Assembly (NCBI GenBank): GCA_022843145.1
Contig: JALHOF010000002.1
Location: forward strand, 215,092-279,091
DNA: 64,000 bases
Source: Hyphomicrobium sp.
Lineage (GTDB): Bacteria > Pseudomonadota > Alphaproteobacteria > Rhizobiales > Hyphomicrobiaceae
Direction of reading: 5' to 3'
Positions 1-8,172 of this stretch are shown piece by piece. The first letter of the stretch is position 1, and each line of letters opens with the position of its first letter. The translations under genes were made by a program, and so were the position numbers. Below the pieces are notes generated by a model. The model had not been told where the DNA came from and ran no database searches. It saw only the letters and a program-made list of their open reading frames with translations.

Positions 1-120
1 CACCAACGGAACGCGCGCTGAAAAGCGCCGTCCGCAACATCCGAGCGGGGGTCACGTGCGTCCGAAGCAGGCGCAGCAGGCCGCCCGTGGCGGCGGTCGA
101 GTGAAACGGGTTTCCGTCAA

Positions 121-1266
121 ATGGCCAAACGAGATTACTACGAGGTCCTCGGTGTTCCGCGGAACGCCAGCGAGCAGGACCTGAAGAACGCCTTCAGGCG
201 GCTCGCAAAAGATTTTCATCCCGACAAGAACCCCGGCGACACGGCCGCCGAGCAGAAGTTCAAGGAACTCGGAGAGGCGTATGAGGCGCTGAAGGATCCG
301 CAGAAGCGGGCGGCCTACGACCAGTTCGGCCACGCCGCCTTCGAAGGCGGGCGCGGCGGCGGACAAGGCGGCTTCGGCCCCGACTTCGCGTCTTCCATGT
401 CGGATATTTTCGACGACCTTTTCGGCGAGTTCATGGGCGGGCGCCGGGGTGGCGGGCAACGCCGCGGTAACGGCCGCGAGCGCGGCGCCGACCTGCGCTA
501 CAACATGGATGTGACGCTGGCCGACGCCTACGCCGGCAAGAATGCACAGATCCGCGTGCCGACGAGCGTCTCGTGCGAAACTTGCACCGGCAGCGGCGCC
601 AAGGCCGGCACAAAGCCAAAGTCGTGTCCGACCTGCGGCGGCATGGGCAAGGTGCGCGCGAGCCAGGGCTTCTTCACGATCGAGCGCGCATGTCCGGCGT
701 GCCAGGGACGCGGCGAAGTCATCGACGATCCGTGCCAGTCATGTCAGGGCCAAGGCCGGGTGATGAAGGAGCGGACGCTGTCGGTGAACATTCCGGCCGG
801 CGTCGAGGACGGCACCCGCATCCGGCTCGCGGGCGAAGGCGAGGCCGGACATCGCGGCGGACCGGCGGGCGATCTCTACATCTTCCTCTCGGTGAAGCCG
901 CACGAGTTCTTCCAGCGCGACGGCGCCGACATCTTCTGCAAAGTGCCGATCTCGATGATCACGGCGGCGCTCGGCGGCCAGATCGAGGTGCCGGCGGTCG
1001 ACGGCAGCGTCACGCGCGTGCGGGTGCCCGAAGGCACGGAGACTGGCAAACAGTTCCGCCTCAAGGGCAAGGGCATGCCCGTACTGCGCGCCAAGGTGAC
1101 GGGCGACATGTACATCCAGGTCGAAGTCGAAACGCCGAAGAACCTCACCCGCAAGCAGCGCGAACTGCTCGAAGAGTTCGAGAAGGAAAGCCGCAAGGAG
1201 ACGTCTCCTGAAAGCCACGGATTCTTCGCGCGCGTAAAGGACTTCTTCGACGGCAAGGGAGGGTGA
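121..1266 (+). CDS. dnaJ: Molecular chaperone DnaJ (Hsp40)
   Basis: Cytoplasmic co-chaperone that delivers unfolded clients to DnaK and stimulates its ATPase. The 381-residue product has the canonical order: J domain at about 4-68 with the HPD tripeptide at 33-35, a Gly-rich linker at about 75-115, four CxxCxGxG zinc repeats ([32 protein letters not shown]), and two C-terminal substrate-binding barrels. Length is normal for the family. The start [11 protein letters not shown] matches the usual DnaJ N-terminus. dnaK would be expected upstream but lies outside the window; bases 1-120 show no gene of their own. Confidence 0.97.
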   Translation: MAKRDYYEVLGVPRNASEQDLKNAFRRLAKDFHPDKNPGDTAAEQKFKELGEAYEALKDPQKRAAYDQFGHAAFEGGRGGGQGGFGPDFASSMSDIFDDLFGEFMGGRRGGGQRRGNGRERGADLRYNMDVTLADAYAGKNAQIRVPTSVSCETCTGSGAKAGTKPKSCPTCGGMGKVRASQGFFTIERACPACQGRGEVIDDPCQSCQGQGRVMKERTLSVNIPAGVEDGTRIRLAGEGEAGHRGGPAGDLYIFLSVKPHEFFQRDGADIFCKVPISMITAALGGQIEVPAVDGSVTRVRVPEGTETGKQFRLKGKGMPVLRAKVTGDMYIQVEVETPKNLTRKQRELLEEFEKESRKETSPESHGFFARVKDFFDGKGG

Positions 1267-1273
1267 CGGCGAC

Positions 1274-1864
1274 ATGACCAGCACAGCTCCGCGCATTCTG
1301 TTCTTTGCCGGGTCCGCACGAGAGGGGTCGCACAACAAGCGGCTGGCAAAGCTTGGCGAGCGCATTGCGGACGCCAACGGCATTCCGGCGACGTTCGCCG
1401 ACCTCGGCGATTATCCGATGCCACTCTATGACGGTGACGACGAGGAGCGTTCGGGTCCGCCGGACAATGCCCGCAAGTTCGAAGCGCTGATGCGGGTCCA
1501 CACCGGTATCTTCATCGCGTGCCCCGAATACAATGCGTCGATCACGCCGCTGCTCAAGAACACGCTCGACTGGATCAGCCGCATCCGCAGCCCCGACGGT
1601 CAAAAGACCGACGTCTACAAGACCCGCGTGTTCGCGCTCGGATCGTCGTCGCCCGGCGGCATGGGCGGGCTCAGGTCGTTGAACGCGGTCAGGCCGGTGC
1701 TGGAACTCGGCTTGGGCGCGCTCGTCCTTCCCGACCAATTCGCGGTGCCACGCGCGCACGACGCCTACGACGATCACGGGCACCTCAAGAACAAGGACGC
1801 CCAGGAGAGCTTCAAGGCGCTGATCCAGAAGCTGGCGCGCGCCGCCCACGTGCTGCACGGCTGA
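1274..1864 (+). CDS. NAD(P)H-dependent FMN reductase family protein
   Basis: Probable soluble flavodoxin-fold oxidoreductase that reduces FMN or quinone/azo-type substrates with NAD(P)H. The 196 residues show the family pattern: an N-terminal strand and phosphate loop (GSAREGSHNKRLAKLG, about 12-27), the PEYNAS...LLKNTLDWIS stretch typical of FMN reductases, and a Gly-rich LGSSSPGGMGG loop contacting flavin. It starts 7 bp after dnaJ and is probably cotranscribed with it. Family assignment is firm; the physiological substrate cannot be read from sequence. Confidence 0.85.
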   Translation: MTSTAPRILFFAGSAREGSHNKRLAKLGERIADANGIPATFADLGDYPMPLYDGDDEERSGPPDNARKFEALMRVHTGIFIACPEYNASITPLLKNTLDWISRIRSPDGQKTDVYKTRVFALGSSSPGGMGGLRSLNAVRPVLELGLGALVLPDQFAVPRAHDAYDDHGHLKNKDAQESFKALIQKLARAAHVLHG

Positions 1865-1868
1865 AAGT

Positions 1869-1948
1869 AGGTTACAGGAATAAGGTGACAGGTTAGAGGT
1901 TTGTCTCCGCGCACGTCCCTGTCACCCGTCCCTTGCAACATGTAACCT
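1869..1948. repeat. Nested inverted repeat before pyrF
   Basis: Two nested pairs of arms form one long hairpin: AGGTTACA (1869-1876) with TGTAACCT (1941-1948), and GGTGACAGG (1884-1892) with CCTGTCACC (1918-1926). It fills nearly the whole gap between the FMN reductase and pyrF. It could be a small palindromic repeat element, a terminator or a leader structure. It makes any pyrF start before 1957 unlikely. Confidence 0.6.
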
Positions 1949-1956
1949 GCCCCGCC

Positions 1957-2661
1957 ATGCCCCACGCCGCCGCCCGAGACCGCCTGATCGTCGCGCTCGA
2001 CACGCCGTCGATCGAAGAAGCGCAGCGCCTCGTCGCCGGGCTCGACGCCAGCGTCTCGTTCTACAAGGTCGGGCTCGAGCTCGTGTTTACGGGCGGGCTG
2101 GATCTGGCGCGCGCGCTCAAAGCCAATGGCAAGCGCGTGTTCCTCGATATGAAGCTCTTGGACATCGGCAACACCGTCGAGCGCGCGGTGGCGAATGCAA
2201 GTGAACTGGGGCTCGATTTCCTGACCGTGCACGGACATGACCTGAAGACCATGCGTGCCGCCGTCGCCGGACGCGGATCGAGCCGGTTGAAACTCCTAGC
2301 CGTAACCGTTCTGACAAATTTGACCGAGGATGACCTGCGCCAGCAGGGCTGCCAGATGAATCCCGCCGATCTCGTCCTGTCGCGGGCGCGGATGGCGCAG
2401 GAATCGGGCTTCGACGGGGTGATCGCATCAGGCCAGGAGGCAGAGCGTATCCGCGCCCAGGCCGGTCCCGGCTTTCTCATCGTCACGCCCGGCATCCGGC
2501 TTCCAGGCAGCACGACCGACGACCAGGAGCGCATCACCACGCCCGAGAGCGCGATCCGTGGTGGCGCCGACCACATCGTCGTCGGCCGCCCGATCACCCA
2601 GGCCGACGATCCCAAAGCGGCGGCGGAAACGTTCCTGCACCACATCCGCGAGGCGCTGTAG
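1957..2661 (+). CDS. pyrF: Orotidine 5'-phosphate decarboxylase
   Basis: Converts OMP to UMP, the last step of de novo pyrimidine synthesis, in the cytoplasm. The 234-residue TIM barrel shows LIVALDTPS at the N-terminus, the catalytic FLDMKLLDIGNTV stretch (DxKxxD charge network), VTPGIRLPG and the phosphate-gripping GADHIVVGRPIT near the C-terminus. ATG 1957 was chosen because the upstream TTG at 1933 lies inside a hairpin arm and would add residues outside the conserved fold. Length is typical. A tandem hairpin array follows the stop codon. Confidence 0.95.
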   Translation: MPHAAARDRLIVALDTPSIEEAQRLVAGLDASVSFYKVGLELVFTGGLDLARALKANGKRVFLDMKLLDIGNTVERAVANASELGLDFLTVHGHDLKTMRAAVAGRGSSRLKLLAVTVLTNLTEDDLRQQGCQMNPADLVLSRARMAQESGFDGVIASGQEAERIRAQAGPGFLIVTPGIRLPGSTTDDQERITTPESAIRGGADHIVVGRPITQADDPKAAAETFLHHIREAL

Positions 2662-2676
2662 AGTCTTCAGTTGCGC

Positions 2677-2809
2677 CTTCGGTTGCCCACCAGCAACCGG
2701 CGCGGGCGCTTCGGTTGCCCACCAGCAACCGGCGCGGGCGCTTCGGTTGCCCACCAGCAACCGGCGCGGGCGCCTTCGGTTGCCCACTAGCAACTGGCAC
2801 GCGCGGGCG
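2677..2809. repeat. Four tandem 32-bp hairpin repeats after pyrF
   Basis: Units start at 2677, 2709, 2741 and 2774 and are about 32 bp each; the first three are identical and the fourth has drifted. Each carries a perfect six-base inverted repeat, GGTTGC-CCACCA-GCAACC, followed by GGCGCGGGCG, so the transcript would form four consecutive stem-loops. There are no spacers, so this is not a CRISPR. It may act as a transcription or mRNA-decay barrier, or be a REP-like amplification. Confidence 0.85.
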
Positions 2810-2876
2810 TTTCCGTGACCTTGCGCTCAGGATATAGGACACACGACAAACAATCCGCCAATCGAGGAGACGACCG

Positions 2877-3164
2877 ATGCCCAAAGGTTACGTGATCGCG
2901 CATGCCGTGGTGACGGACGCGGAGAAGTGGGGCCAGTACGTCGCGAAATCAAAGATCGCGATCGACAAGTTCGAAGGCAAGCCGATCGTTCGCGGCGGCA
3001 AGTGCGAGACGATCGAGGGCAACGGCGTCGCGCGGAACGTGGTGCTCGAGTTCCCGAGCTACGAGCACGCGATCGGTTACGCGAAGTCGCCCGAGTATGC
3101 GGCGGCCAAAGCCTTGCGCCAGGGCGCGGGCACGATCGACATCGTGGTGGTCGAGGGAGTTTGA
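2877..3164 (+). CDS. DUF1330 family small protein
   Basis: A 95-residue protein of the ferredoxin-like alpha/beta barrel type that DUF1330 proteins adopt. It starts MPKGYVIAHAVVTD and contains the recognisable FPSYEHAIGYAKSPEYAAAKALR segment and the IDIVVVEGV C-terminal strand. Biochemical function is not established for this family. A Shine-Dalgarno-like GAGGAG lies just before ATG 2877. In related genomes a DUF1330 gene commonly sits beside pyrF, which fits the order here (established knowledge, not checked). Confidence 0.85.
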   Translation: MPKGYVIAHAVVTDAEKWGQYVAKSKIAIDKFEGKPIVRGGKCETIEGNGVARNVVLEFPSYEHAIGYAKSPEYAAAKALRQGAGTIDIVVVEGV

Positions 3165-3167
3165 ACC

Positions 3168-3258
3168 TGTCATCCCCGGGCTTGTCCCCGGGATCCAACT
3201 TTCCGCTGAGACCGAGCAGGCGGAGAAATGGATCCCGGCAATGAATGCCGGGATGACA
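3168..3258. repeat. Dispersed palindromic element between DUF1330 gene and trmD
   Basis: The ends TGTCATCCC (3168-3176) and GGGATGACA (3250-3258) are inverted. Inside are further inverted blocks: CCCGGGCTTGTCCCCGGG near the left and GGATCCCGGCAATGAATGCC near the right. Many alphaproteobacterial chromosomes carry intergenic repeats with this TGTCATCCC...GGGATGACA architecture. No coding is seen. Confidence 0.7.
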
Positions 3259-3278
3259 TGCGTTGGGTGGATCTGCAG

Positions 3279-4031
3279 ATGCCCCACATCCCAATCAGCG
3301 ACGGACGCCTCCCGTGGCGCGCGACGGTGCTGACGCTGTTCCCGGAAATGTTTCCGGGGCCGCTCGGCACCTCGCTCGTCGGCACCGCGCTTGCGTCCGG
3401 GCTGTGGTCGCTCGACGCGCAGCAGATTCGCGCGTTCGGTATCGGCCGGCACAAGGCGGTCGACGACACGCCGGCGGGCGGCGGGGCGGGCATGGTGATG
3501 CGCGCCGACGTCCTCGCTGCCGCCATCGACCATGCGCGCGGAAGCAACGCGGATGCGCCGCTGATCTATCTGTCGCCGCGTGGCGAACCGCTCCGTCAAC
3601 CGCTGGTGCGGGAGCTTGCGGCGGGGCCTGGCGTGCTGATGCTGGCCGGCCGGTTCGAAGGCGTCGACGAACGGCTGCTGGAGGGACGCGGCGCGCGCGA
3701 GATCTCGATCGGCGACTATGTGCTGTCGGGGGGCGAGATCGCTGCGATGGTGCTGATCGACGCCTGCGTGCGGCTCTTGCCGGGGGTGCTGGGTGCGGCG
3801 GACAGCCTCACCCACGAGAGCTTCGAGAACGGGCTGCTTGAATATCCGCAGTATACGAAGCCGCGCGACTGGGAAGGTCGCCCGATCCCCGATGTGCTGT
3901 TGTCGGGCGACCATAAGAGGATCGCCGACTGGCGGCGCGCCGAGGCCGAGCGGATCACAAGGGAGCGACGACCGGATTTAGGCTTTGAAGACGATCAGCA
4001 CGACACAGCCGCCAAACCCCGCCGACGCTGA
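3279..4031 (+). CDS. trmD: tRNA (guanine37-N1)-methyltransferase
   Basis: Methylates G37 next to the anticodon of several tRNAs using S-adenosylmethionine, preventing frameshifting. The 250 residues show [29 protein letters not shown], the SAM-knot residues around [38 protein letters not shown] and [14 protein letters not shown] 3279 is preferred over ATG 3258, which overlaps the end of the palindromic repeat; the difference is 7 residues. It precedes rplS, the usual trmD-rplS order. Confidence 0.95.
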   Translation: MPHIPISDGRLPWRATVLTLFPEMFPGPLGTSLVGTALASGLWSLDAQQIRAFGIGRHKAVDDTPAGGGAGMVMRADVLAAAIDHARGSNADAPLIYLSPRGEPLRQPLVRELAAGPGVLMLAGRFEGVDERLLEGRGAREISIGDYVLSGGEIAAMVLIDACVRLLPGVLGAADSLTHESFENGLLEYPQYTKPRDWEGRPIPDVLLSGDHKRIADWRRAEAERITRERRPDLGFEDDQHDTAAKPRRR

Positions 4032-4218
4032 AGCCCTGCGTCACCGCCGCGCGATACCAGGCATCTGGCGTATCGACAAATCCCGCCAATTGGGCTATTC
4101 GACCCCACCATTACCCACAAGCTTGGGTCGCACGAGCTGTGCTCGTCCTGGTTCGGGTCGTTTCCGGATCGGCGGCGCCGCTCCTCTGCTTTGATGTCTA
4201 AGCATAGGACAAACAAAA

Positions 4219-4917
4219 ATGAACATCATTCAACAGCTCGAACTCGAGCAGATGAACGCCATCCTGGCAAAGCGCGGCGTGCCGGAATTCAGCCCTGGCG
4301 ATACCGTCAAGGTCATGGTCAAGGTGGTCGAGCTGGTCGAAGCCGACCCGAAGGACAAGAAGAAGAAGCCGGTCCAGAAGGGCCCGACCGAGCGCCTGCA
4401 GGCCTTCGAGGGCGTGGTCATCGCGCGTTCGGGCGCAGGGCTCAACGAGAGCTTCACGGTGCGCAAGATTTCCTATGGTGAGGGCGTGGAGCGTGTGTTC
4501 CCGACCTATTCGCCGTACATCGCCGAGATCGAGGTTCTGCGTCGCGGCAAGGTCCGCCGCGCGAAGCTTTATTATCTGCGCGGCCGCCGCGGCAAGGCTG
4601 CTCGCATCGTCGAGCGCACCGACGCCCGCGCGCGTCGCCTGAACGCCGCCTGGAAGGGCTTCAAGAAGCCGAAGGGCGAGGCCGAGGATCTGACGCAGAT
4701 CCGGGGCATCGACGCCGAGCTGGCGGCGCGCCTGAAGCAGCTCAACTGCTACAAGATCGAGCAGATCGCCACGCTGTCGGACGACGATATGGCGAACATC
4801 GACGACGCGCTGAACCTCAATGGCCGCATTGAGAAGCAGGATTGGATTGGCCAGGCGCGGAAGCTGATGGCCGAGCTGACCGCCGGCGAAGCCGTCGAGG
4901 AAGCCGCGAAGGGCTGA
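4219..4917 (+). CDS. rplS: 50S ribosomal protein bL19 with C-terminal extension
   Basis: Large-subunit protein at the 30S-50S interface. Residues 1 to about 130 are a normal bL19 ([15 protein letters not shown]..., [23 protein letters not shown]). The protein is 232 residues, roughly twice the usual 115-130. After a basic linker, residues about 158-222 form a helix-hairpin-helix-like module ([18 protein letters not shown]...[12 protein letters not shown]...[16 protein letters not shown]), like the C-terminal module seen on some alphaproteobacterial bL21 proteins. The 187-bp leader (4032-4218) holds no gene. Confidence 0.95.
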   Translation: MNIIQQLELEQMNAILAKRGVPEFSPGDTVKVMVKVVELVEADPKDKKKKPVQKGPTERLQAFEGVVIARSGAGLNESFTVRKISYGEGVERVFPTYSPYIAEIEVLRRGKVRRAKLYYLRGRRGKAARIVERTDARARRLNAAWKGFKKPKGEAEDLTQIRGIDAELAARLKQLNCYKIEQIATLSDDDMANIDDALNLNGRIEKQDWIGQARKLMAELTAGEAVEEAAKG

Positions 4918-4984
4918 CGCGACCACCGACGCAGCTTGCGGGCCGCATCGGGATGATCGAATAACGAAATGCGACGACGTCGAT

Positions 4985-5007
4985 GCGGCGGCCCTGGTGG
5001 CCGCCGC
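4985..5007 (+). terminator. Hairpin terminator candidate after rplS
   Basis: A 9-bp perfect GC stem (GCGGCGGCC / GGCCGCCGC) with a 5-nt loop lies 68 bp after the rplS stop and is followed by TGTCGTTT. The rest of 4918-5220 shows no supported gene. Confidence 0.55.
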
Positions 5008-5220
5008 TGTCGTTTCGGCAAGGCGGCAAGCCGTTTGATCTCGCGAGCTATTTTGAGCCGCGGTGAGCTGAGCGCACGGCCGTCGCGCTGCACGCGAACG
5101 TCATGCCGCATGAGGCGTGGAAGGCTCTTGCGCTCTCGTCGCGCAGCGATTAGAGATTGCGGCTTGTTGCGAACGGCCTCCGGGCCGGAGCCCGCCTCCT
5201 GGCGGTGCCGCAACCGGCAA

Positions 5221-5297
5221 GCGCCCGTAGCTCAGCTGGATAGAGCACCAGACTACGAATCTGGGGGTCGGAGGTTCGAATCCTTCCGGGCGCGCCA
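5221..5297 (+). tRNA. tRNA-Arg(ACG)
   Basis: A full cloverleaf can be drawn. Acceptor GCGCCCG pairs with CGGGCGC, the anticodon stem CCAGA/TCTGG encloses loop CTACGAA (anticodon ACG), the T-arm contains GGTTCGAATCC, and CCA is encoded at 5295-5297. ACG would be deaminated to ICG and decode CGU/CGC/CGA. The 3' part is the attachment site of the island that follows, and the gene remains intact because the island restores the same sequence. Confidence 0.97.
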
Positions 5298-5300
5298 GTG
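5252..5300 (+). other. attL of the tRNA-Arg island (49-bp direct repeat)
   Basis: The sequence from the anticodon loop to three bases past CCA is repeated exactly at 28486-28534 in the same orientation. A near match continues for six further bases (ATTTCAG against TTTTCAG). This is the standard footprint of tyrosine-integrase insertion at a tRNA 3' end. Confidence 0.93.
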
Positions 5301-5344
5301 ATTTCAGCAAGTTAAGGCATCTCACTCACGCAGTCGAGTTTTGC

Positions 5345-5365
5345 CTGTCACGCCCTGGTCACGCC
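5345..5365 (+). repeat. Left copy of island-end repeat (integrase arm-site candidate)
   Basis: A 21-bp sequence containing GTCACGCC twice (direct repeat, 11 bp apart) is identical to 28323-28343 and in the same orientation. Similarity continues for about 14 more bases with few mismatches (AAG..TGTCGC). The position just inside each att repeat is where tyrosine integrases bind arm-type sites. Confidence 0.65.
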
Positions 5366-5417
5366 CAAGGGTGTCGCCAGTTGACCATGCAGGCCAAATC
5401 ACGGCAGCCTGCGCGAC

Positions 5418-6038
5418 ATGCAGAAAGCCCTGTCAGATCGCGGTGTTCAGCGCTTCGTCGGTCGCCGCGAAGTGGCCGAGGCATTGGGCGTTTCCACCAA
5501 GACAGTCGACCGCATGGTGGCCGACGGCAAGTTCCCCCGTGCAGTGCGGCTGTCGCCCAATCGCGTGGGCTGGGCGGTCGAGACGGTGCGCGGACACTTG
5601 CAGTCACGCATCGAGGGCGTGACCAGACTGGCCGTGTCCGACCCCGACAAGCTCGCCCCTGAGGACATTGAGCCGACCATGCGCGAGCTGGGCGCCCGCC
5701 TCGTGGCCGAGCGCATCGGTGAGGCCGTCTCGCCAGATCAGATCCAGCTCGTTTTCGACCACCCGGCGCCGGGCTCCGACATCTCGTCGAGCCGGGCGGA
5801 ACTGTTTCAGCAGGTCGAGACGCTGTGCGGGCACTTCCGCTACGACCGCGCCATTGTCATCGCCGCCAGCCTGTTCCCCGCCATCCGCGAGCGGCTTGTC
5901 GAGGAGTTCGGCCTCAAGTGGGCGCGCGACCCCGAGCAGCTCCGCCGCTTCGCCGTCGGCTGCCTTGACGACGACGCCTGGGCCGAGTTCGAGGAGGCTT
6001 TGGCGCGGACGGCGGACACCAGGCCGGGGGCGGCGTAA
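5418..6038 (+). CDS. AlpA-like DNA-binding protein with unknown C-terminal domain
   Basis: Residues about 10-62 (RFVGRREVAEALGVSTKTVDRMVADGKFP..RLSPNRVGWAVETVRGHL) match the AlpA/MerR-like winged HTH that regulates integrases or acts as excision factor. Typical AlpA proteins are 65-80 residues; this one is 206, with an acidic alpha-helical C-terminal half I do not recognise (conserved-looking VFDHPAPGSDISSSRAELFQQVETLCGHF and a final WAEFEEAL). It is the first gene inside attL, a usual place for excision or control genes. Start at ATG 5418. Confidence 0.7.
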   Translation: MQKALSDRGVQRFVGRREVAEALGVSTKTVDRMVADGKFPRAVRLSPNRVGWAVETVRGHLQSRIEGVTRLAVSDPDKLAPEDIEPTMRELGARLVAERIGEAVSPDQIQLVFDHPAPGSDISSSRAELFQQVETLCGHFRYDRAIVIAASLFPAIRERLVEEFGLKWARDPEQLRRFAVGCLDDDAWAEFEEALARTADTRPGAA

Positions 6039-6195
6039 GAGGGAAGCGACCAAGAGTTCGCGAGGTCGTCGCTTGTTCCGCTGCTGCATGTCCGATAGTT
6101 GTCGAGCGCTCGACGCACAACAGGGCTTCGCCGAGGCAGCGCTCGCCTTTCAGTCTACTAGATCATCCAGATTTACAGAAGGCACCACCAGCAAG

Positions 6196-7293
6196 ATGGC
6201 AGCCAGAGCTCAGCAGACAGCACTCATAGCCGAAATTGACTCAAAGATTGGCGAGGTTCGCACCGAGGCTATCGATCTCTCGTTCGGTGAAATTGTAAAT
6301 CTTAAAAAGACTAAGGAGGTCATTATTGACCCAGAATACCAACGATTGTTTCGATGGTCGGACCAGCAAAAGTCCCGCTTTATAGAATCTGTTCTGTTGC
6401 GGCTGCCAATACCACCTATCTTTTTTATGGAAAATGAAGATGGCACCCTCGAACTCATCGATGGCTTGCAGCGCATAAGTTCGATGATGCAGTTGATCGA
6501 AGCGGATCTAATTGAGCGCGCGCCTCTCCGGCTCGATGGATGCGACATTATCCAAACATTGGATGGTTACACATTTGAGGACCTCCCGGTAGCACTACGG
6601 CTTCAGTTAAAGCGTTCAACAGTCCGTGCCGTTGTTATTAAGCGGCAAAGCAAGTCATTTCTGAGATATGAGATGTTTAAGCGCTTGAACACTGGCGGCT
6701 CGCAATTGAGTCCGCAAGAAATTAGAAACTGCTCTGCCCGCCTACTCGGCGAGGGCGGCACAAAATTCTACGACTTTGTTTCCGAATTAGCTCGGAATTC
6801 GTCTTTTGTTAATGCGACTGAAGCGTTGGCCGATGCTGATATCGAGAAGAGAGGTCGTGAGGAATTGGTTCTCCGATTTTTTGCTGCTAAAAATGGCTCA
6901 GGCTTCTATGCGGGGCACGTTGCGGATTGGTTGGACAAATATATGGAGGAAGTCCTTCTTGAAAGGGCGGAATTTGACATGAAGAAGGAGCGCAAGATCT
7001 TCCAGCGAGTGTTTGATTGCATTGATAGCTCCTTGGGTGGAACTGCCTTCTGCAAATACCAAAACGATCTTCCTGTGGGCGGACTAGCTCCGGCACACTA
7101 CGAGGCTGTTGCAATTGCATACTGCGAGAAGATCGGTAAATGCGAAGCCGCTGATCCCGAAAAACTTAGAATCGCTGTTATCAAAGCGAAGCAGGGCAAA
7201 AACTTTCGCGAAAACGTCGGGCCTGGCGCCAACAACAAAACAAAGCTCCGTGGACGCATCGAGGCCATAGAGTTGGCGATTGAAAACATCTAG
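6196..7293 (+). CDS. DUF262 (GmrSD/ParB-like) domain protein
   Basis: A 365-residue protein whose N-terminal half carries the DUF262 hallmarks: IIDPEYQRLFRWSDQQKSRF (about 43-62) and the DGxQR-type motif DGLQR at 89-93, followed by FLRYEMFKRLNTGG. DUF262 proteins share the ParB/Srx fold and are commonly nucleotide-hydrolysing or DNA-cutting parts of anti-phage systems such as GmrSD and BrxU. ATG 6196 begins the conserved region; the frame is open further upstream but is a shadow there. AT-rich codon use unlike its neighbours suggests recent transfer. The next gene encodes a HEPN protein and starts 4 bp after its stop. Confidence 0.8.
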   Translation: MAARAQQTALIAEIDSKIGEVRTEAIDLSFGEIVNLKKTKEVIIDPEYQRLFRWSDQQKSRFIESVLLRLPIPPIFFMENEDGTLELIDGLQRISSMMQLIEADLIERAPLRLDGCDIIQTLDGYTFEDLPVALRLQLKRSTVRAVVIKRQSKSFLRYEMFKRLNTGGSQLSPQEIRNCSARLLGEGGTKFYDFVSELARNSSFVNATEALADADIEKRGREELVLRFFAAKNGSGFYAGHVADWLDKYMEEVLLERAEFDMKKERKIFQRVFDCIDSSLGGTAFCKYQNDLPVGGLAPAHYEAVAIAYCEKIGKCEAADPEKLRIAVIKAKQGKNFRENVGPGANNKTKLRGRIEAIELAIENI

Positions 7294-7297
7294 CGCC

Positions 7298-7957
7298 ATG
7301 AATACATGCACGCTCGAGAATCTAATTAATGACGAATTGCGCTGGAGGGAGGTTGAGCTTTCCTTGTTGAAGGTTCAGCTTCTTCGTGACATAGGAAATG
7401 TTGAGCATTTTCCTGTATCGTATCGGAGCTTTGTGGCGATTACCTATGCTCACTACGAGGGTTTCACAAAGATTTGTCTCGCGCAGGCTGTATCTGATAT
7501 ATTTCAAAGCGGCGTTCTTCCGTCAGAATGCGCGGAGGCGTTGCAGAACTACTATTTTGCACGCGCTTCAAGGCAGCGCTTGTCATCGCTGTCAAATCCC
7601 CAGCTCGTGAGAGCGTTGATTGAGCCCAGAGTCTTTTTTGATCAGGCTCCAAGGCCGACGGGCGAGGAGTTGCTTGCGATAAGCAATATGAATGTCCAGA
7701 CATTCATAGAAGCTACTGGCTCCATTGGACTTTGTATTCCTGCTTTCGAGGATTATCGCCGTTCTGTTGGTCGCTTGGTTGATTTGAGGCACCGATGCGC
7801 TCATGGTGAAAGACTAACATTCGATTCATCGAAGTCGAATGCCGAGCTAGCGCACGACGTCTTTGAGCTGCAGGCAAACATCATCTTGCTTATGCATGCG
7901 ACTGCTCTCGCTCTTCTGGAGCACTGCGAAAATAAACAGTTTCTTGGTCGGCCCTAA
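7298..7957 (+). CDS. MAE_28990/MAE_18760-like HEPN nuclease candidate
   Basis: A 219-residue alpha-helical protein with the HEPN active-site signature R-x4-H: RHRCAH, Arg164 and His169 in this numbering. The overall pattern (N-terminal VAITYAHYEGFTK, HEPN motif about 50 residues from the end) resembles the MAE_28990/MAE_18760 HEPN group. HEPN proteins of this type are RNases in toxin and abortive-infection systems. An upstream TTG (7280) would overlap the DUF262 stop; ATG 7298 is preferred. The two genes form a tight pair and probably act together. Confidence 0.75.
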   Translation: MNTCTLENLINDELRWREVELSLLKVQLLRDIGNVEHFPVSYRSFVAITYAHYEGFTKICLAQAVSDIFQSGVLPSECAEALQNYYFARASRQRLSSLSNPQLVRALIEPRVFFDQAPRPTGEELLAISNMNVQTFIEATGSIGLCIPAFEDYRRSVGRLVDLRHRCAHGERLTFDSSKSNAELAHDVFELQANIILLMHATALALLEHCENKQFLGRP

Positions 7958-8172
7958 AAGTAGTGCCAAGCCGCCTCCCGCCAAATTTGTATGGTTGCTC
8001 CCCGGCTTTGTTTAAATTCCCATGCGGACATCTGGCTTCCGAGGCTCACATCGGGAGTTGGCCAGAAGCTGGCCACCGGCTCCGAGCTGATCGCAACTGC
8101 CTTATGCGGTTTGGACAATGCCAGCACCAATCGTGTTTTCTGTTGCTCAGCCCCCTTGCAAGCTTCAACCCA
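7958..8172. other. Intergenic region between the HEPN gene and dinB
   Basis: The two genes are convergent. No open frame, RNA or strong hairpin stands out. Confidence 0.5.

Noticed and set aside
1877..1901. GGAATAA-N14-GGTT before pyrF as a seventh ECF promoter
   Set aside because: The -10 is GGTT rather than CGTT, it lies within a nested hairpin, and pyrF is far from the ECF locus.
2677..2809. CRISPR array
   Set aside because: Units are directly adjacent with no variable spacers and no cas genes nearby; it is a tandem hairpin repeat.
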